Source of the DNA: CAYTGM01 sp964437365
GTDB taxonomy: Bacteria > Sumerlaeota > Sumerlaeia > SLMS01
NCBI GenBank assembly: GCA_964437365.1
Contig: CAYTGM010000013.1
Coordinates: 1-64,000 of the forward strand
DNA length: 64,000 nt
Direction: 5' to 3'
Below, one piece after another: positions 44,154 through 53,844 of the stretch (the stretch's first letter is position 1; every line of letters begins with the position of its first letter). A program made the position numbers and the translations under genes. The notes beneath the pieces were generated by a model that saw only the letters and a program-made list of their open reading frames with translations, was not told where the DNA came from and did not search any database.

Positions 44154-46799
44154 CTATTCTTCGGTCTTCTTTTTCCGAGTCGTTTTGCGAGGCGATGAAG
44201 ACCTGGTCCTTTTTGTGGTACTGGAGGTCCCAGAGGCACTAGTTTTTTTTGCTCTTGTTGTCTTTTTTCCAGCTGGTTCTTCCTGTTCGGAGTCTGCCTT
44301 CTTGCGGGCAGGAGCCTTGGAAGCACTCTTTCTGGCGGTTGAACTCGTAGTGGTAGCAGGCTTCCGGGTAGTCTTGCGTGGCCGACCTGCGGGTTTCTTT
44401 TCTGCCGCTTTACTAGAGGGTTTATCGGCTGTTTCTTTCGAAGCGTCTGAATCGGCCGGTTCAGTGGCCGTTGTGCTTTCTTTGGCTGCGTCTGCCTTTG
44501 TCTTTCTCGCTCGAGTTGTCGTCGAAGTTTTCTTCGTTCTTCTCGTTTGACGTTTCTTGGGCTTTTCTTCTGATTCTTTCTTATCGGGTTCTTCGATCGT
44601 TGATGGTGTCTCTTTACTGGCTGTGTCGGATTCGATCTTCGGCTGGGGAATCCCCTTAATTTGTTCTTCGATCTGATCCAGCATCGATTCCAGGTAGTCC
44701 AGCTTACCACCGGTATTCTTCTTGGGAAGAGTTAACTTTGGAAGTGAAGCCAGTTCTTCTGCTTTCTTTTCACTAAGCTCCAGATGCTTTTTCGAAGCAT
44801 CGGAACCAGGATTGGCTGACACTTCTTGAGACTCCTGCTGTTCGGATGTTTGCCGACGTCTATCACGTCCTCCGCGACTTCCGCGTCTCGTTCTTCTTCG
44901 AGAACCCTTCTCTTTTTCATCGGACCCTTCTTTTGGATCCTGCACGGGCTCTTCAGGCTCTACTTTTAACTGAGTGGATTCAGGTTTATCTTTGACTCGT
45001 GAACCACGTTGGCCACGGCGCCTTGAGGGGCGTTTGCCCGAGTTGTTCTTGCGATCATTTTTCTCATCAAGAAGCTCTGATTCCGGTATGATCGCATCAT
45101 CTTCCAGATCATCCTGAACTTCTTGCAGATCAACTACATCGAGGAGGTCTTCTGCGAGTGCTTCTGGTTCTTCGATGTTTTCCTGCATCGGAAGTTCCTG
45201 ATCAAGTACAGCTGAAGACGGGAGACGTAGTGGCTCTGAAGAGTCGATCTTAATCGGAGTGAGTGCAAATTCTTCGAGGTGCAGATCGGCATCACTCCTG
45301 AAGATAATATCGCAGTGATGTTCTACCTTAACCGTTTCGAAATATAGACGATATTTTGAATTCAGCCTTTCTACGACTCTTGGGTGTGCTGAAACAACAA
45401 CACCTTTAGACTTGTCGCTGGAAGCAAGGCTCTTCAGCACCTCATACTTAATTCTTCTAAAGACCTCTGCAAGCTTGAGAACCATTCCCTCACCTTTACA
45501 GTAGGGGCACTCATCATAAACCTGGTTTTTCAGGCTCATTTTTCGTCGCTTGCGCGTGAGCATCATCAGGCCAAAGTCGCCGATGCGACCAACAGCATAC
45601 TTCGCACGGTCCTTCCGAATCTGTCTTCTCAACTCCTCAGCAACTCGTTCCTGATTTTGTCGGGAGAGCATATCGATAAAATCGATGACAATGATTCCGC
45701 CGATATCGCGAAGTCGGATCTGTTCAGCAATCGCCTCGCAGGCTTCAAGATTGGTTTTGAGGCTGGTTTTTTCTTGATCTTTCTTTCCGGTAAAGCGTCC
45801 GGTATTTACGTCTATAGCGCTAAGAGCTTCGTTCTCATCAACAATCAGATACCCACCGCTCTTCAGCCAGTATTTTCTGGAAAGCGATTTTTCGATCTGT
45901 TTCTCAGCTCCGTAGTACTCGAGAATATTCTCTGTTTTCGAGTAGACTTTAACACTCCCCTGCTTTTCTGGCATAATTTCACTGAGGTGAAGCCTGACCT
46001 CTGCAGCATCGGCGGAGTTATCGCAAATAACTTCCTCAAAGTCGGCAGGAAAAGCATCTCTTACGAGCCGCGTAATCAAATCATGGTCGTTATAGACAAG
46101 ACCGGGAGCTCGAAGCTTCTTGTATTTCTCAAGAATGCTTTGCCAGATATGCTCAAGATTACTTGCATCCTTCTGCAGGGCGGTTTCATTCTGGTCAATG
46201 CCGGCAGTTCGAATGATGAACGAGTGATCTTTTGATTTAAGGCTGGAAAGGAGTTTTTTGAGGCGAAAGCGATCCTGGCCAACAGCGATCTTCCGGGAAA
46301 CACCTCCGTCCTGGCCCGGGAAGGGTAACATAACCAGGTAGCGTCCCGCTATAGACAGGTTACCGGTGACTCTTGGGGCCTTGCCACCTATTTCATCTTT
46401 AACGACTTGAACTATAATATCATCCCCCTTTTTTAATGGGGGCGCGGCCTGTGGAGCCGAAGGATCCTGGCGAGGCCTTCTTCCTTTTCGTTCTATACGG
46501 CCGGTTGAGACCGTTTTCTCAGAGGCTGTCCGCATAGCGGAGAGTTGATCTTTCGATCCTAGAACGAGTGATTCTGCTCGGACATCCATAAAATGGAGAA
46601 AGAGGTTTCTCTCAAGCCCGACGTCAACGAAAGCGGCCTGAAGTCCAGGGACTACGTCCTGTACTTTTCCTCGGTAGATGTTATTAACGATGGACTGTTC
46701 ATCGAATTTTTCGGTGTGTAATTCAACGAGCTTCTGCCCTTCAAGAAAGGCAACTCGTAATCCTGATTCTTCGCGGTTGATCAAAATGCGATATGGCAT
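44154..46799 (-). CDS. Ribonuclease E/G with H1-like basic tail
   Basis: An 881-residue endoribonuclease that cuts single-stranded, A/U-rich RNA in decay and rRNA/tRNA maturation. The S1 domain at residues 36-140 has a charged insert at about 80-125. The RNase E/G domain follows, with magnesium-binding D near 328 (A-I-D-V-N-T-G) and near 374 (V-I-D-F-I-D), and a C-P-Y-C zinc link near 430. Residues beyond about 510 are non-conserved. They are first acidic, then Arg/Gly-rich (R-R-R-G-Q-R-G-S-R), then a Lys/Ala/Thr/Ser-rich stretch like histone H1 tails with an AT-hook-like G-R-P-R-K. The scaffold may bind RNA, DNA or degradosome partners. Confidence 0.93.
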   Translation of the reverse strand: MPYRILINREESGLRVAFLEGQKLVELHTEKFDEQSIVNNIYRGKVQDVVPGLQAAFVDVGLERNLFLHFMDVRAESLVLGSKDQLSAMRTASEKTVSTGRIERKGRRPRQDPSAPQAAPPLKKGDDIIVQVVKDEIGGKAPRVTGNLSIAGRYLVMLPFPGQDGGVSRKIAVGQDRFRLKKLLSSLKSKDHSFIIRTAGIDQNETALQKDASNLEHIWQSILEKYKKLRAPGLVYNDHDLITRLVRDAFPADFEEVICDNSADAAEVRLHLSEIMPEKQGSVKVYSKTENILEYYGAEKQIEKSLSRKYWLKSGGYLIVDENEALSAIDVNTGRFTGKKDQEKTSLKTNLEACEAIAEQIRLRDIGGIIVIDFIDMLSRQNQERVAEELRRQIRKDRAKYAVGRIGDFGLMMLTRKRRKMSLKNQVYDECPYCKGEGMVLKLAEVFRRIKYEVLKSLASSDKSKGVVVSAHPRVVERLNSKYRLYFETVKVEHHCDIIFRSDADLHLEEFALTPIKIDSSEPLRLPSSAVLDQELPMQENIEEPEALAEDLLDVVDLQEVQDDLEDDAIIPESELLDEKNDRKNNSGKRPSRRRGQRGSRVKDKPESTQLKVEPEEPVQDPKEGSDEKEKGSRRRTRRGSRGGRDRRRQTSEQQESQEVSANPGSDASKKHLELSEKKAEELASLPKLTLPKKNTGGKLDYLESMLDQIEEQIKGIPQPKIESDTASKETPSTIEEPDKKESEEKPKKRQTRRTKKTSTTTRARKTKADAAKESTTATEPADSDASKETADKPSSKAAEKKPAGRPRKTTRKPATTTSSTARKSASKAPARKKADSEQEEPAGKKTTRAKKTSASGTSSTTKRTRSSSPRKTTRKKKTEE

Positions 46800-46854
46800 T
46801 GCGTATAAAATTTCCTTTTAGATCCAACACGTCTATAATTTGAGCGCATCTTCC

Positions 46855-46875
46855 TTCTCTCGAATTCTGAGAGAA
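46855..46875 (-). promoter_or_regulatory. Leader hairpin of the RNase E/G gene
   Basis: TTCTCTC at 46855-46861 pairs with GAGAGAA at 46869-46875 across a seven-base loop in the 5' leader, about 56 bases before the start codon. In E. coli the rne leader is a known autoregulatory target; here the analogy is only positional. The rest of 46800-47119 shows no other structure or gene. Confidence 0.35.
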
Positions 46876-47119
46876 AGGTGCTGCCCATCGGTTGGATAAA
46901 ATGTTTGGTCTCAAAGTGATGACTGAATTAACTTTTAATTGCTTCATTCAAATCTCTTAAACTTCAAGAACTGGTAGAACATGATCTTCTAATTGCCAGT
47001 TCACATTGGGAGTTAAGGGTTTCCAGGCAAGGCGCTGCAATAACAAACTTCCCTTAATTCAATCAAACAGATGGAATTTATCAGAACTGAACCGGAAACT
47101 TTCGAGCTTGAGAGAGAAT

Positions 47120-47932
47120 TCACTCGGGCTTTCCTGCTGGTGAAGGTGAAGATGAAACACCAAACTGCTCAAGAGATAGCCCTCCGAAAGTATTGCTCTG
47201 GGATCGAGCGCGCAAGCGGTCCATATACTCAGATTCATCTTCCCGTGCCGTTGTTAGAAGGTATCGACGTCCCTTTTCCAAGAGCTGGGGCGGATAAATC
47301 TGCTCAATGAACGCATTCTCGAGATCCGTTCTCCATACGCGACGCTCTAGAAACCAGCGCCCGGGAGGGAGAACGAATTGTTCTACCATTCCGGGTGAAT
47401 GCAGGACTGTAAGATCGCTGATCTCACTGCCTTTACCATCAGGATCATCAACCAGAACAAACCGATACGCAGTCCTCAATTGGTTGAAAGTTGTCTGGAG
47501 TTCTATTAACGCACCCGATGATGACTGAACACTGGAGATGAGGCCTCGGTCATCGAGACCAGGTTGGTTAACGAAACGAGGATCTTTTCGCGGAAGAACT
47601 CGGAGCTTATCAAGTCCTTCAAGCCCTGCGAGCTTTTCATAAGCAATATTAGCAACTTCGTCCTTTGCGTCATCGTCAGCAGGGGGTGTGCGCCAGTTTG
47701 AAGTCGTCGGAATTAGAATCGTCGATCCAGATGTGAAAGGTTGGGCCGGTCGTTCAATCACACTACCTTCTTCGGGCTGAAGGCTGAATATTTCACCGAT
47801 TTGAAGAGAAGGCTCCTGCGCCTGACCTGCATAGGCAATTGCGAGTATTGTGGCTGTAAGGCTGATGAAGTACTTCCAGCTGACTTTTGAGAAATGGGGC
47901 CCAAATTGGGCGCTTTTAGACAAATGAATCAT
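47120..47932 (-). CDS. Hypothetical secreted protein
   Basis: A 270-residue protein from the ATG at 47932 (GAAGAG upstream; the frame opens at 47992). A hydrophobic segment at about residues 17-34 ends in a signal-peptide-like G-Q-A-Q-E. The rest has no repeats or recognised domain; it contains L-P-P-G-R-W-F-L-E-R-R, which resembles an exported beta-rich fold, and a Ser/Pro tail. It is divergent from the PilT-like gene (145 bases between). No partner is evident. Confidence 0.65.
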   Translation of the reverse strand: MIHLSKSAQFGPHFSKVSWKYFISLTATILAIAYAGQAQEPSLQIGEIFSLQPEEGSVIERPAQPFTSGSTILIPTTSNWRTPPADDDAKDEVANIAYEKLAGLEGLDKLRVLPRKDPRFVNQPGLDDRGLISSVQSSSGALIELQTTFNQLRTAYRFVLVDDPDGKGSEISDLTVLHSPGMVEQFVLPPGRWFLERRVWRTDLENAFIEQIYPPQLLEKGRRYLLTTAREDESEYMDRLRARSQSNTFGGLSLEQFGVSSSPSPAGKPE

Positions 47933-48077
47933 GGAATGCTCTTCAAGTTCCGATCCCCTGTAAACTTCAGGGAGCTTATGTAATAATCTCAAGATAACCT
48001 CTTGCGATAGAATTTAGGATGTGCTGGTTTGTGGTCAAAGAAGAATCTCTACCGAAACAAACTATCAGGGGTCTTAA

Positions 48078-49928
48078 ATGTCTGCGTTGGATATTAATGG
48101 AATTCTTAAAGAGGCAGCGGAAAAAGGTGCGTCGGATATCTACCTTGCAGCCGATGCTGCTCCGTGCATGGCGAAGGATGGTAGCTACTATGGGCTATCC
48201 TCCGGTGGCAATCGTCGCCTGAGCGAAGAGGATACTGTAGAACTTGCTAAGCAAATCACCTCGAATCGGCAGTGGAAAGAGTTTGAAGAGCGACTCGAGC
48301 TCAACATGGCATATAGCAATGACAATGTTGGCAGATTTCGTGTAAATATATTCTGGCAGCGAGGCACTGTAGCGCTCGTTTGTCGAAGGGTAACTTTGGA
48401 CATTCCTACTCTGAGAGACCTTGGCCTGCCACCTAAGTTACGAGAGATTGCTCTGATGGATCGTGGCATTGTCTTGATCACCGGTGCAACCGGACAGGGA
48501 AAATCTTCGACTCAAGCCAGCATGATAGACTATCGGAACCACATCACCTCGGGACACATTGTGACGATTGAAGACCCTGTGGAATTCATTTATCGCCACC
48601 GCCGATCTATTGTAACCCAAAGAGAAGTGGGTATAGACACACTGAGTTTCCACGAAGCACTTCGAAATACTATGAGACAAGCACCTCAAGTTATTTGTAT
48701 CGGTGAGCTTCGTGACGATGAAACGGTAAAATTCGCTCTCCATGCGGCAGAGACAGGACACCTTGTGTTTGCAACCCTGCACTCGACGAATTCCAGGCAG
48801 GCTATCGAAAGAATTCTAAACTTCTACCCCACTTCTTCCCATGAACAGATCCTGAAACAGCTCTCTATTAACCTGAATGCAATCATCTGCCAAAGGCTTG
48901 TTCCCTCCACAAAAGGTGGACGGGCGCTTGCCATCGAAATTCTTCTGAATACTCCTCGTATGCAAGATCTTATTGGAAAGGGGCAGCTTGGAACGATTCC
49001 GCAGGCTTTGGCGGCAGAGAATCAGGATGGTATCGTCAACTTTGATAGATCTCTATACAAGCTTGTCAAACGTGGCATTATCACTGAAGAGGATGCGATA
49101 CAAGCATCAGAATCGCAGAATGACCTGCAGATGAAATTTCGGGGTATTGGAATCCAGTCCGGTTCCTCTTGGGAAGACACGAGTGATCCCTGGAAGTCTA
49201 TAGAGGGACCCTATGAACCTCCCGAGAATCAGGCGGCGCTTCGTCGATTTGATCGTGCCCAGCAGCAATACCGAAATGAAACACAATACAGAGATCCTGA
49301 GCCAACATCTGCGAGAAAACAACAGATCAGTCCCGGAATGAACCCTCAGGTGCAGGAACCCCAGAAAGTTCCTGCCGCCCACGAGCCCCAACGACCCTCT
49401 GAGCCTTCTCCACCTGCAGCACATCATAGGGAGGTCCCGAAGTCCGGAAATATCGTTGTCACCCCGCCCCCTCCTCAAGTTTCAAGACCCGCTCCAGAGG
49501 AAGCAGCGTCTGAAAATCAGGTTTCAGTACAGAAAAAAGTAAAGCCGGCGACAAGTTCTCGCATTCAAAACGAAACTCGCGAAAGGCTCCCCGGTGACAG
49601 GCGAGGTCTGGCGCCTCTATCAGGAGGTGAGGCCAAACCGCTTACACCACCAAGTCATCAGAAACCCCAGGTACCAGGGAACCCGGCTGCGCGCCAGCCC
49701 ACCGGTTTTTCTCAGCCACGGCCAGGATCAGCGCCTGCCCCTTTCAAGGGTCGTTCTCGATCGCCAGAGTCGCAACCGGCTCCATTCAATAAAGCCCAGG
49801 ATCAGTCGTCCAGTTCAGGAAACCCTCTAGATGATTTGTCTGATTTCGACTATGAGGAAGATGTTAGACCCCCTAAGGCAAGTGATCTGAAAAAACATAT
49901 ACAACCTCCTCCGGATGCAGATCATTAA
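48078..49928 (+). CDS. PilT-like retraction ATPase with long disordered tail
   Basis: A 616-residue cytoplasmic ATPase of the PilT/PilU type. The Walker A motif is G-A-T-G-Q-G-K-S-S-T near residue 136, Walker B is V-I-C-I-G-E-L-R-D near 205, and the His box is G-H-L-V-F-A-T-L-H. These power pilus retraction or twitching. The usual protein ends near residue 360. Here about 240 further residues are rich in Pro, Gln, Ser and Arg, low in hydrophobics, and end in an acidic patch, so they are probably disordered and may bind a partner. The gene is single, with no pilus genes beside it; a pilin-like gene lies 11 kb away. Confidence 0.92.
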   Translation: MSALDINGILKEAAEKGASDIYLAADAAPCMAKDGSYYGLSSGGNRRLSEEDTVELAKQITSNRQWKEFEERLELNMAYSNDNVGRFRVNIFWQRGTVALVCRRVTLDIPTLRDLGLPPKLREIALMDRGIVLITGATGQGKSSTQASMIDYRNHITSGHIVTIEDPVEFIYRHRRSIVTQREVGIDTLSFHEALRNTMRQAPQVICIGELRDDETVKFALHAAETGHLVFATLHSTNSRQAIERILNFYPTSSHEQILKQLSINLNAIICQRLVPSTKGGRALAIEILLNTPRMQDLIGKGQLGTIPQALAAENQDGIVNFDRSLYKLVKRGIITEEDAIQASESQNDLQMKFRGIGIQSGSSWEDTSDPWKSIEGPYEPPENQAALRRFDRAQQQYRNETQYRDPEPTSARKQQISPGMNPQVQEPQKVPAAHEPQRPSEPSPPAAHHREVPKSGNIVVTPPPPQVSRPAPEEAASENQVSVQKKVKPATSSRIQNETRERLPGDRRGLAPLSGGEAKPLTPPSHQKPQVPGNPAARQPTGFSQPRPGSAPAPFKGRSRSPESQPAPFNKAQDQSSSSGNPLDDLSDFDYEEDVRPPKASDLKKHIQPPPDADH

Positions 49929-50103
49929 ATGTGAGATTTATAATCAGAGAGCTGGTGAAGAAAGCTACCTCCCCTTGGTCCGGTGATGCATCAGTAGTCC
50001 AGGCGGCAAATTAGTGGTTGAGCCCCCCAGAGTTGAATCCGCTAGGTTCAACATTCGTTGCAGCGAATGAGCATAGATAAGCACTCAAAGATGGAGAGAG
50101 ACT

Positions 50104-51042
50104 TTGGCCTCGAACGGAAAAAAACTGGTTATTGGAGTAGATGGGGGCGGTACGAAGACACATGGTATCCTGTACCTTGAAGATGGGACAACGCTCGCTG
50201 AAGATCACTTCGGCAGCTCAAACCCGCATTCAAACTCTGAGGATGTCGTCAGGAAAAACCTTCACGGATTGTTTGATTCACTGATAAAGAAAGCAGATGA
50301 ATCTTTTGACAATATCGATGGTGTTTGTCTTGGTATGGCAGGTTGCGATCGACCCGCTGATAAGAAGTTCATCGAAGACATCGTGAAGGAAAAAGTCGGT
50401 GAAGAAAAGCGGCTTCTGGTTGTTAATGATGCCGTTGTTGCGATGGTCGCCGTGCTTGAGAAGTTACACGGAATTCTGATCATTTCGGGCACAGGATCTA
50501 TATGCTTCGGCTTCAATAACCGAACAGGTGAACGAGGCCGATGTGGTGGATGGGGGCATATTCTTGCCGATGAGGGGTCAGGGTATAAGATCGGCCTGCG
50601 TGCGATCCAGGAAATCATGAAATCCTATGATGGGCGAATCGGAAGTACTTCTCTGACAAAGCGGTTCCTCAAGCACCTTGACTTAAACGACCCTTCTGAT
50701 TTCATCGGATGGACTTATATGGGAGGAAATGGCAAAACCGAGATTGCAGACCTCGGCAAAATTGTACATGAAGAAGCAGAGTTGGGTGATGAAGTTGCAC
50801 AAGGAATTATCCTTGAGCAGGCTGAGGAACTCTCTCAGATAGTAGCTCCTGTATATAAAAAGCTCTTCGATGAAGGTGAAGTTGTTGAGTTAGCGCTCTG
50901 GGGAGGCAATTTGCTGAATGTCCAAAACTTTCAAAACGCCTTCAAAGAAAAACTTGCTGAGCACAATCTCCCACTTAAACCAGTCACAAGAGAAGCAAAG
51001 GCAGTCGTAGGTGCAGCAAAGCACATTTTAAACAGTCTGTGA
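50104..51042 (+). CDS. N-acetylglucosamine kinase-like (BadF/BadG family)
   Basis: A 312-residue kinase of the ASKHA fold. TTG at 50104 follows GGAG by seven bases. The phosphate loop is G-V-D-G-G-G-T-K-T near 11-19. G-M-A-G-C-D near 78, N-D-A-V near 108, S-G-T-G-S near 129 and G-G-W-G-H-x-L-A-D-E-G-S-G-Y near 148 are typical of GlcNAc kinases in this family. It would phosphorylate GlcNAc or another amino sugar at C6 in the cytoplasm, possibly in peptidoglycan recycling. It overlaps the glycosyltransferase start in a GTGA and so is translationally linked with it. Confidence 0.87.
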   Translation: MASNGKKLVIGVDGGGTKTHGILYLEDGTTLAEDHFGSSNPHSNSEDVVRKNLHGLFDSLIKKADESFDNIDGVCLGMAGCDRPADKKFIEDIVKEKVGEEKRLLVVNDAVVAMVAVLEKLHGILIISGTGSICFGFNNRTGERGRCGGWGHILADEGSGYKIGLRAIQEIMKSYDGRIGSTSLTKRFLKHLDLNDPSDFIGWTYMGGNGKTEIADLGKIVHEEAELGDEVAQGIILEQAEELSQIVAPVYKKLFDEGEVVELALWGGNLLNVQNFQNAFKEKLAEHNLPLKPVTREAKAVVGAAKHILNSL

Positions 51043-52238
51043 ATGGCGAAACCGGGCATGGTGTCTTGAAACAATTCAGCAAGAACAAAATCGTTTGTTT
51101 CTCAACCGCCGACTGGGACACGCTCCTGCCGACAAACAAGCATCAGTTAATGACGCGGTTCGCAAAAATGCAGAACCGCGTACTTTTTATTGAAACGCTT
51201 GGCACACGAAAACCGAGAGCAACTTCTTCAACTGACATTAGACGGATCTTCAATCGATTCAGCAGAGGCTTTGAAGGACCGGTAAAGAGAAGAAAGAACC
51301 TCTATACTCTCTCTCCGATCGTCTCTCCTGACTGGTCCTCAAAACCCAGGATAACACTCAACAGGAAGATCTTCAAGTTACAACTCGGAAGAACACTTCA
51401 ACAGTATAGACAAAGCATTGTATGGTGCTATAACCCCTATGCTGTCTATCTTCTTGATTATTTCCGACCTGAAAAAATCGTCTATCATATGGTTGATGAT
51501 TTAGCAGAGGTACCCGGAGCTGACAAACTTGCACTGAAGGAAGCCGAAGCTCAATTACTTGCGAAAGCAGATATGGTTTTTTGCACCGAGCGTTCGCTTT
51601 ATGACCGGGCGAAGCGTATAACAGATTCATGTATGCACTTGCCAAATGTCGCGGATTTTCGCCACTTCTCTCGTATTAACTCAGAATTAAAAACAACCCT
51701 CCTCGCTCGCCTTGAGGCATTACCTCGACCTAGAATTGTTTTTTCAGGCAACCTCGCACCCCATAAAGTGGACTTCGATCTATTACTTAAGGTGGCTCAG
51801 AGCAGGCCTGAATGGAATCTGGTGCTGATGGGGCCTTTGTGGGAGGGGTCCGAGGTTCCTCGGAGTGTTCAAAGATTGAAAGAAAAAAGAAATGTGATCC
51901 TGACAGGGCATATTCCGTATAGAGATTTGCCGACATATTTGCATACGGGAGATGTACTTGTTATTCCATACCTGCTGAACGACGTGACTCGTGCTGTTTC
52001 ACCGCTCAAGCTCTTCGAATACCTTGGAACAGGAAAACCTGTCGTTTCAACTCCCCTGCCCTCGGTCCTTCCTTACGGCGCGGCGATTAGCGTGGCAGAA
52101 GGACCAGACGAGTGGATCAGATCGATCGAACAGAGTCTGGTCCACAATCATCGCCTTGAGCTTCAGAGGCGTGCACTGGCCAAACGTCATACCTGGGAAA
52201 GACGAATCCATGAAATGACCGAAGCACTTCGAGACTAA
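51039..52238 (+). CDS. Glycosyltransferase, GT4-like
   Basis: A 399-residue GT-B-fold glycosyltransferase with a GTG start at 51039 that overlaps the kinase stop. The C-terminal domain shows F-S-G-N-L-A-P-H-K near residue 236, V-I-L-T-G-H-I-P-Y, and P-L-K-L-F-E-Y-L-G-T-G-K-P-V-V, the donor-binding pattern of GT4/UDP-galactopyranose-like transferases. No membrane segments are seen, so it should work at the cytoplasmic face in polysaccharide or glycolipid assembly. Its stop overlaps that of the convergent SurA-like gene by four bases. Confidence 0.87.
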   Translation: MNGETGHGVLKQFSKNKIVCFSTADWDTLLPTNKHQLMTRFAKMQNRVLFIETLGTRKPRATSSTDIRRIFNRFSRGFEGPVKRRKNLYTLSPIVSPDWSSKPRITLNRKIFKLQLGRTLQQYRQSIVWCYNPYAVYLLDYFRPEKIVYHMVDDLAEVPGADKLALKEAEAQLLAKADMVFCTERSLYDRAKRITDSCMHLPNVADFRHFSRINSELKTTLLARLEALPRPRIVFSGNLAPHKVDFDLLLKVAQSRPEWNLVLMGPLWEGSEVPRSVQRLKEKRNVILTGHIPYRDLPTYLHTGDVLVIPYLLNDVTRAVSPLKLFEYLGTGKPVVSTPLPSVLPYGAAISVAEGPDEWIRSIEQSLVHNHRLELQRRALAKRHTWERRIHEMTEALRD

Positions 52239-53587
52239 TTGCCAATCGCGCGATAAACAGGCTTTTCCGGGAGCTTCAGATTGATCGGTTCAGCGTTTGA
52301 AATGAAGGTTCGAATTTCCATCGGATCGGGAATTTTTTCAGGTGGTATACCGCGCATATTCGAAATTACTTTGTGAGACCCAGCTTCTCTCAGGAGCTGC
52401 GTGACGTTGGCTTTTGCGATCTCAATCATTGCTCTTCGCATGGTCGGAAGAGCAGATTCAAAGGTCATTCCTGTAGCCTCTCGCTTCTCCACAATCTTCA
52501 CAACATGAATCGACGATATCACGATATCGCCTGATTTAAGGCGCTTTTTCTGGAGCAATACATCGCTTGTCTCCCCTAGCTCAAGATCCCTTGCACGGTG
52601 CTCAACGAGCTTCGGAAGATGCCCCTCGTAGAATGTGAACCACCCGAGTTCATTGCCATATATCCCGTTTTGAAAGTCATTGTATTCCGGTCTAGAGAAG
52701 ATTATTTCAGGTTCTTTACCATCTTTCAGCTCTTCTCTGACTTCTCCCGCCAACCTCCGCAAATCTCTTACTTCACTATCCGCCCTATCTTCAACGGCCG
52801 AGATCGTAAAGTGAGCAATTTTGAACTTTTCAGGTTCGTAGTACAAGTGAGGCTTATTATTATAGGCCGCTTCAAAATAATCTAAGTCGTAATTCAGATC
52901 AATATACTGATTCAAAAGCTTTTCTATCAGGAGCGCATCATACACGTAGCGCTCATAGTCTGCACGCTGCATCTTCATAGCTGACAAGAACTTTTCGACT
53001 TCTGTTTCAACGAGCTGATTCTGTGTTTCAGCTTCTCTCAGTCTGGCTCGAAACTCGGAATCTGAAATAATGATTCCTTGTCTTCTGGCCTCATCGGCAA
53101 GCATCGAGTGATTAATCCAGTCATATAGCGCTTCTTCTTCAGCTCGCCGAATCACACGCTCCAGCTGAACCTTCTGCTCTTCAAGAACCATCTCATCCTC
53201 GAATTCACTATAGAGCGGGGGAACAGCAAGCTCCTCTGTCTGTCCACTCTCAAATTCAGCAACGATACCTCCATATTGAGCCTGAACCTCTTGAACAAGA
53301 TCATCGTATCTTCTGGAAACGCGCACATTAATTTCTTCCAGAGTCAATACGCGAGCATTCACGATGGCTACAATGACTTGCGATGGATCTACGACTTCTT
53401 GAGATGGCTTTGGAACTAACACGTTCTCTTCAAGTTCTTCAGGTTTTTTGCCAGTTCTAACCTGAACCTGGCCTTCATCCTCTTCGAGAATGAGTTCAAA
53501 TTCATCGTCCTGTCCGAAAACAAATGAACTGCTAAGAAAGCAAAACAGGGTAAAGGCAACGAATGATCTACTGATCTTTAAAGTCAT
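52235..53587 (-). CDS. SurA/PpiC-like periplasmic chaperone
   Basis: A 450-residue exported protein from the ATG at 53587 (signal peptide about 4-25). An acidic linker follows, then a SurA_N-like helical domain starting V-I-V-A-I-V-N-A-R-V-L-T-L-E-E near 70 and a parvulin-like C-terminal part with F-G-N-E-L-G-W-F-like segment (G-N-E-L-G-W-F near 310). Such proteins assist outer-membrane protein folding and show that the cell has an outer membrane. The parvulin active site is divergent, so isomerase activity is not certain. The ribosome site is weak. It is divergent from leuA. Confidence 0.83.
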   Translation of the reverse strand: MTLKISRSFVAFTLFCFLSSSFVFGQDDEFELILEEDEGQVQVRTGKKPEELEENVLVPKPSQEVVDPSQVIVAIVNARVLTLEEINVRVSRRYDDLVQEVQAQYGGIVAEFESGQTEELAVPPLYSEFEDEMVLEEQKVQLERVIRRAEEEALYDWINHSMLADEARRQGIIISDSEFRARLREAETQNQLVETEVEKFLSAMKMQRADYERYVYDALLIEKLLNQYIDLNYDLDYFEAAYNNKPHLYYEPEKFKIAHFTISAVEDRADSEVRDLRRLAGEVREELKDGKEPEIIFSRPEYNDFQNGIYGNELGWFTFYEGHLPKLVEHRARDLELGETSDVLLQKKRLKSGDIVISSIHVVKIVEKREATGMTFESALPTMRRAMIEIAKANVTQLLREAGSHKVISNMRGIPPEKIPDPMEIRTFISNAEPINLKLPEKPVYRAIGN

Positions 53588-53717
53588 GAACTGCAACCGT
53601 CCTCTCTGATGAACTTTGCTTCTCAAGTTAAGGTACTGATTGGCAAGCCGTAATCACCGAGGCATCTCTAAAATGTTCCAGCTGAAGGCTGGATTGACGT
53701 GACTCTGATCAATCGCA

Positions 53718-53738
53718 AATTGTTTGTTTATCAAACAA
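53718..53738. promoter_or_regulatory. Inverted repeat between ppiC-like gene and leuA
   Basis: ATTGTTTG and CAAACAAT flank a five-base TTTAT. The two divergent genes exclude a terminator role, so it is a possible protein-binding site. Confidence 0.3.
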
Positions 53739-53762
53739 TCGCCTGAAAAACGATCTCGACCC

Positions 53763-53791
53763 TTGACAGGGCAGCCGATGAAGGGTTGTTA
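53763..53791 (+). promoter_or_regulatory. Candidate leuA promoter
   Basis: TTGACA at 53763-53768 with TTGTTA 17 bases downstream. The -35 is perfect and the -10 is weak. It lies just before the T-box leader. Confidence 0.4.
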
Positions 53792-53844
53792 AAGGTCCAA
53801 GAGCATTACAGGAAGACTCTAGTGCTCTTACCACATAGTGATTA

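Noticed and set aside
53799..53829. Hairpin AAGAGCA/TGCTCTT upstream of leuA, first taken as T-box stem I.
   Set aside because: The canonical AGTA, AGAGAG, GAA-CTG-A order lies downstream, from 53863 to 53938, so this hairpin is outside the T-box core.
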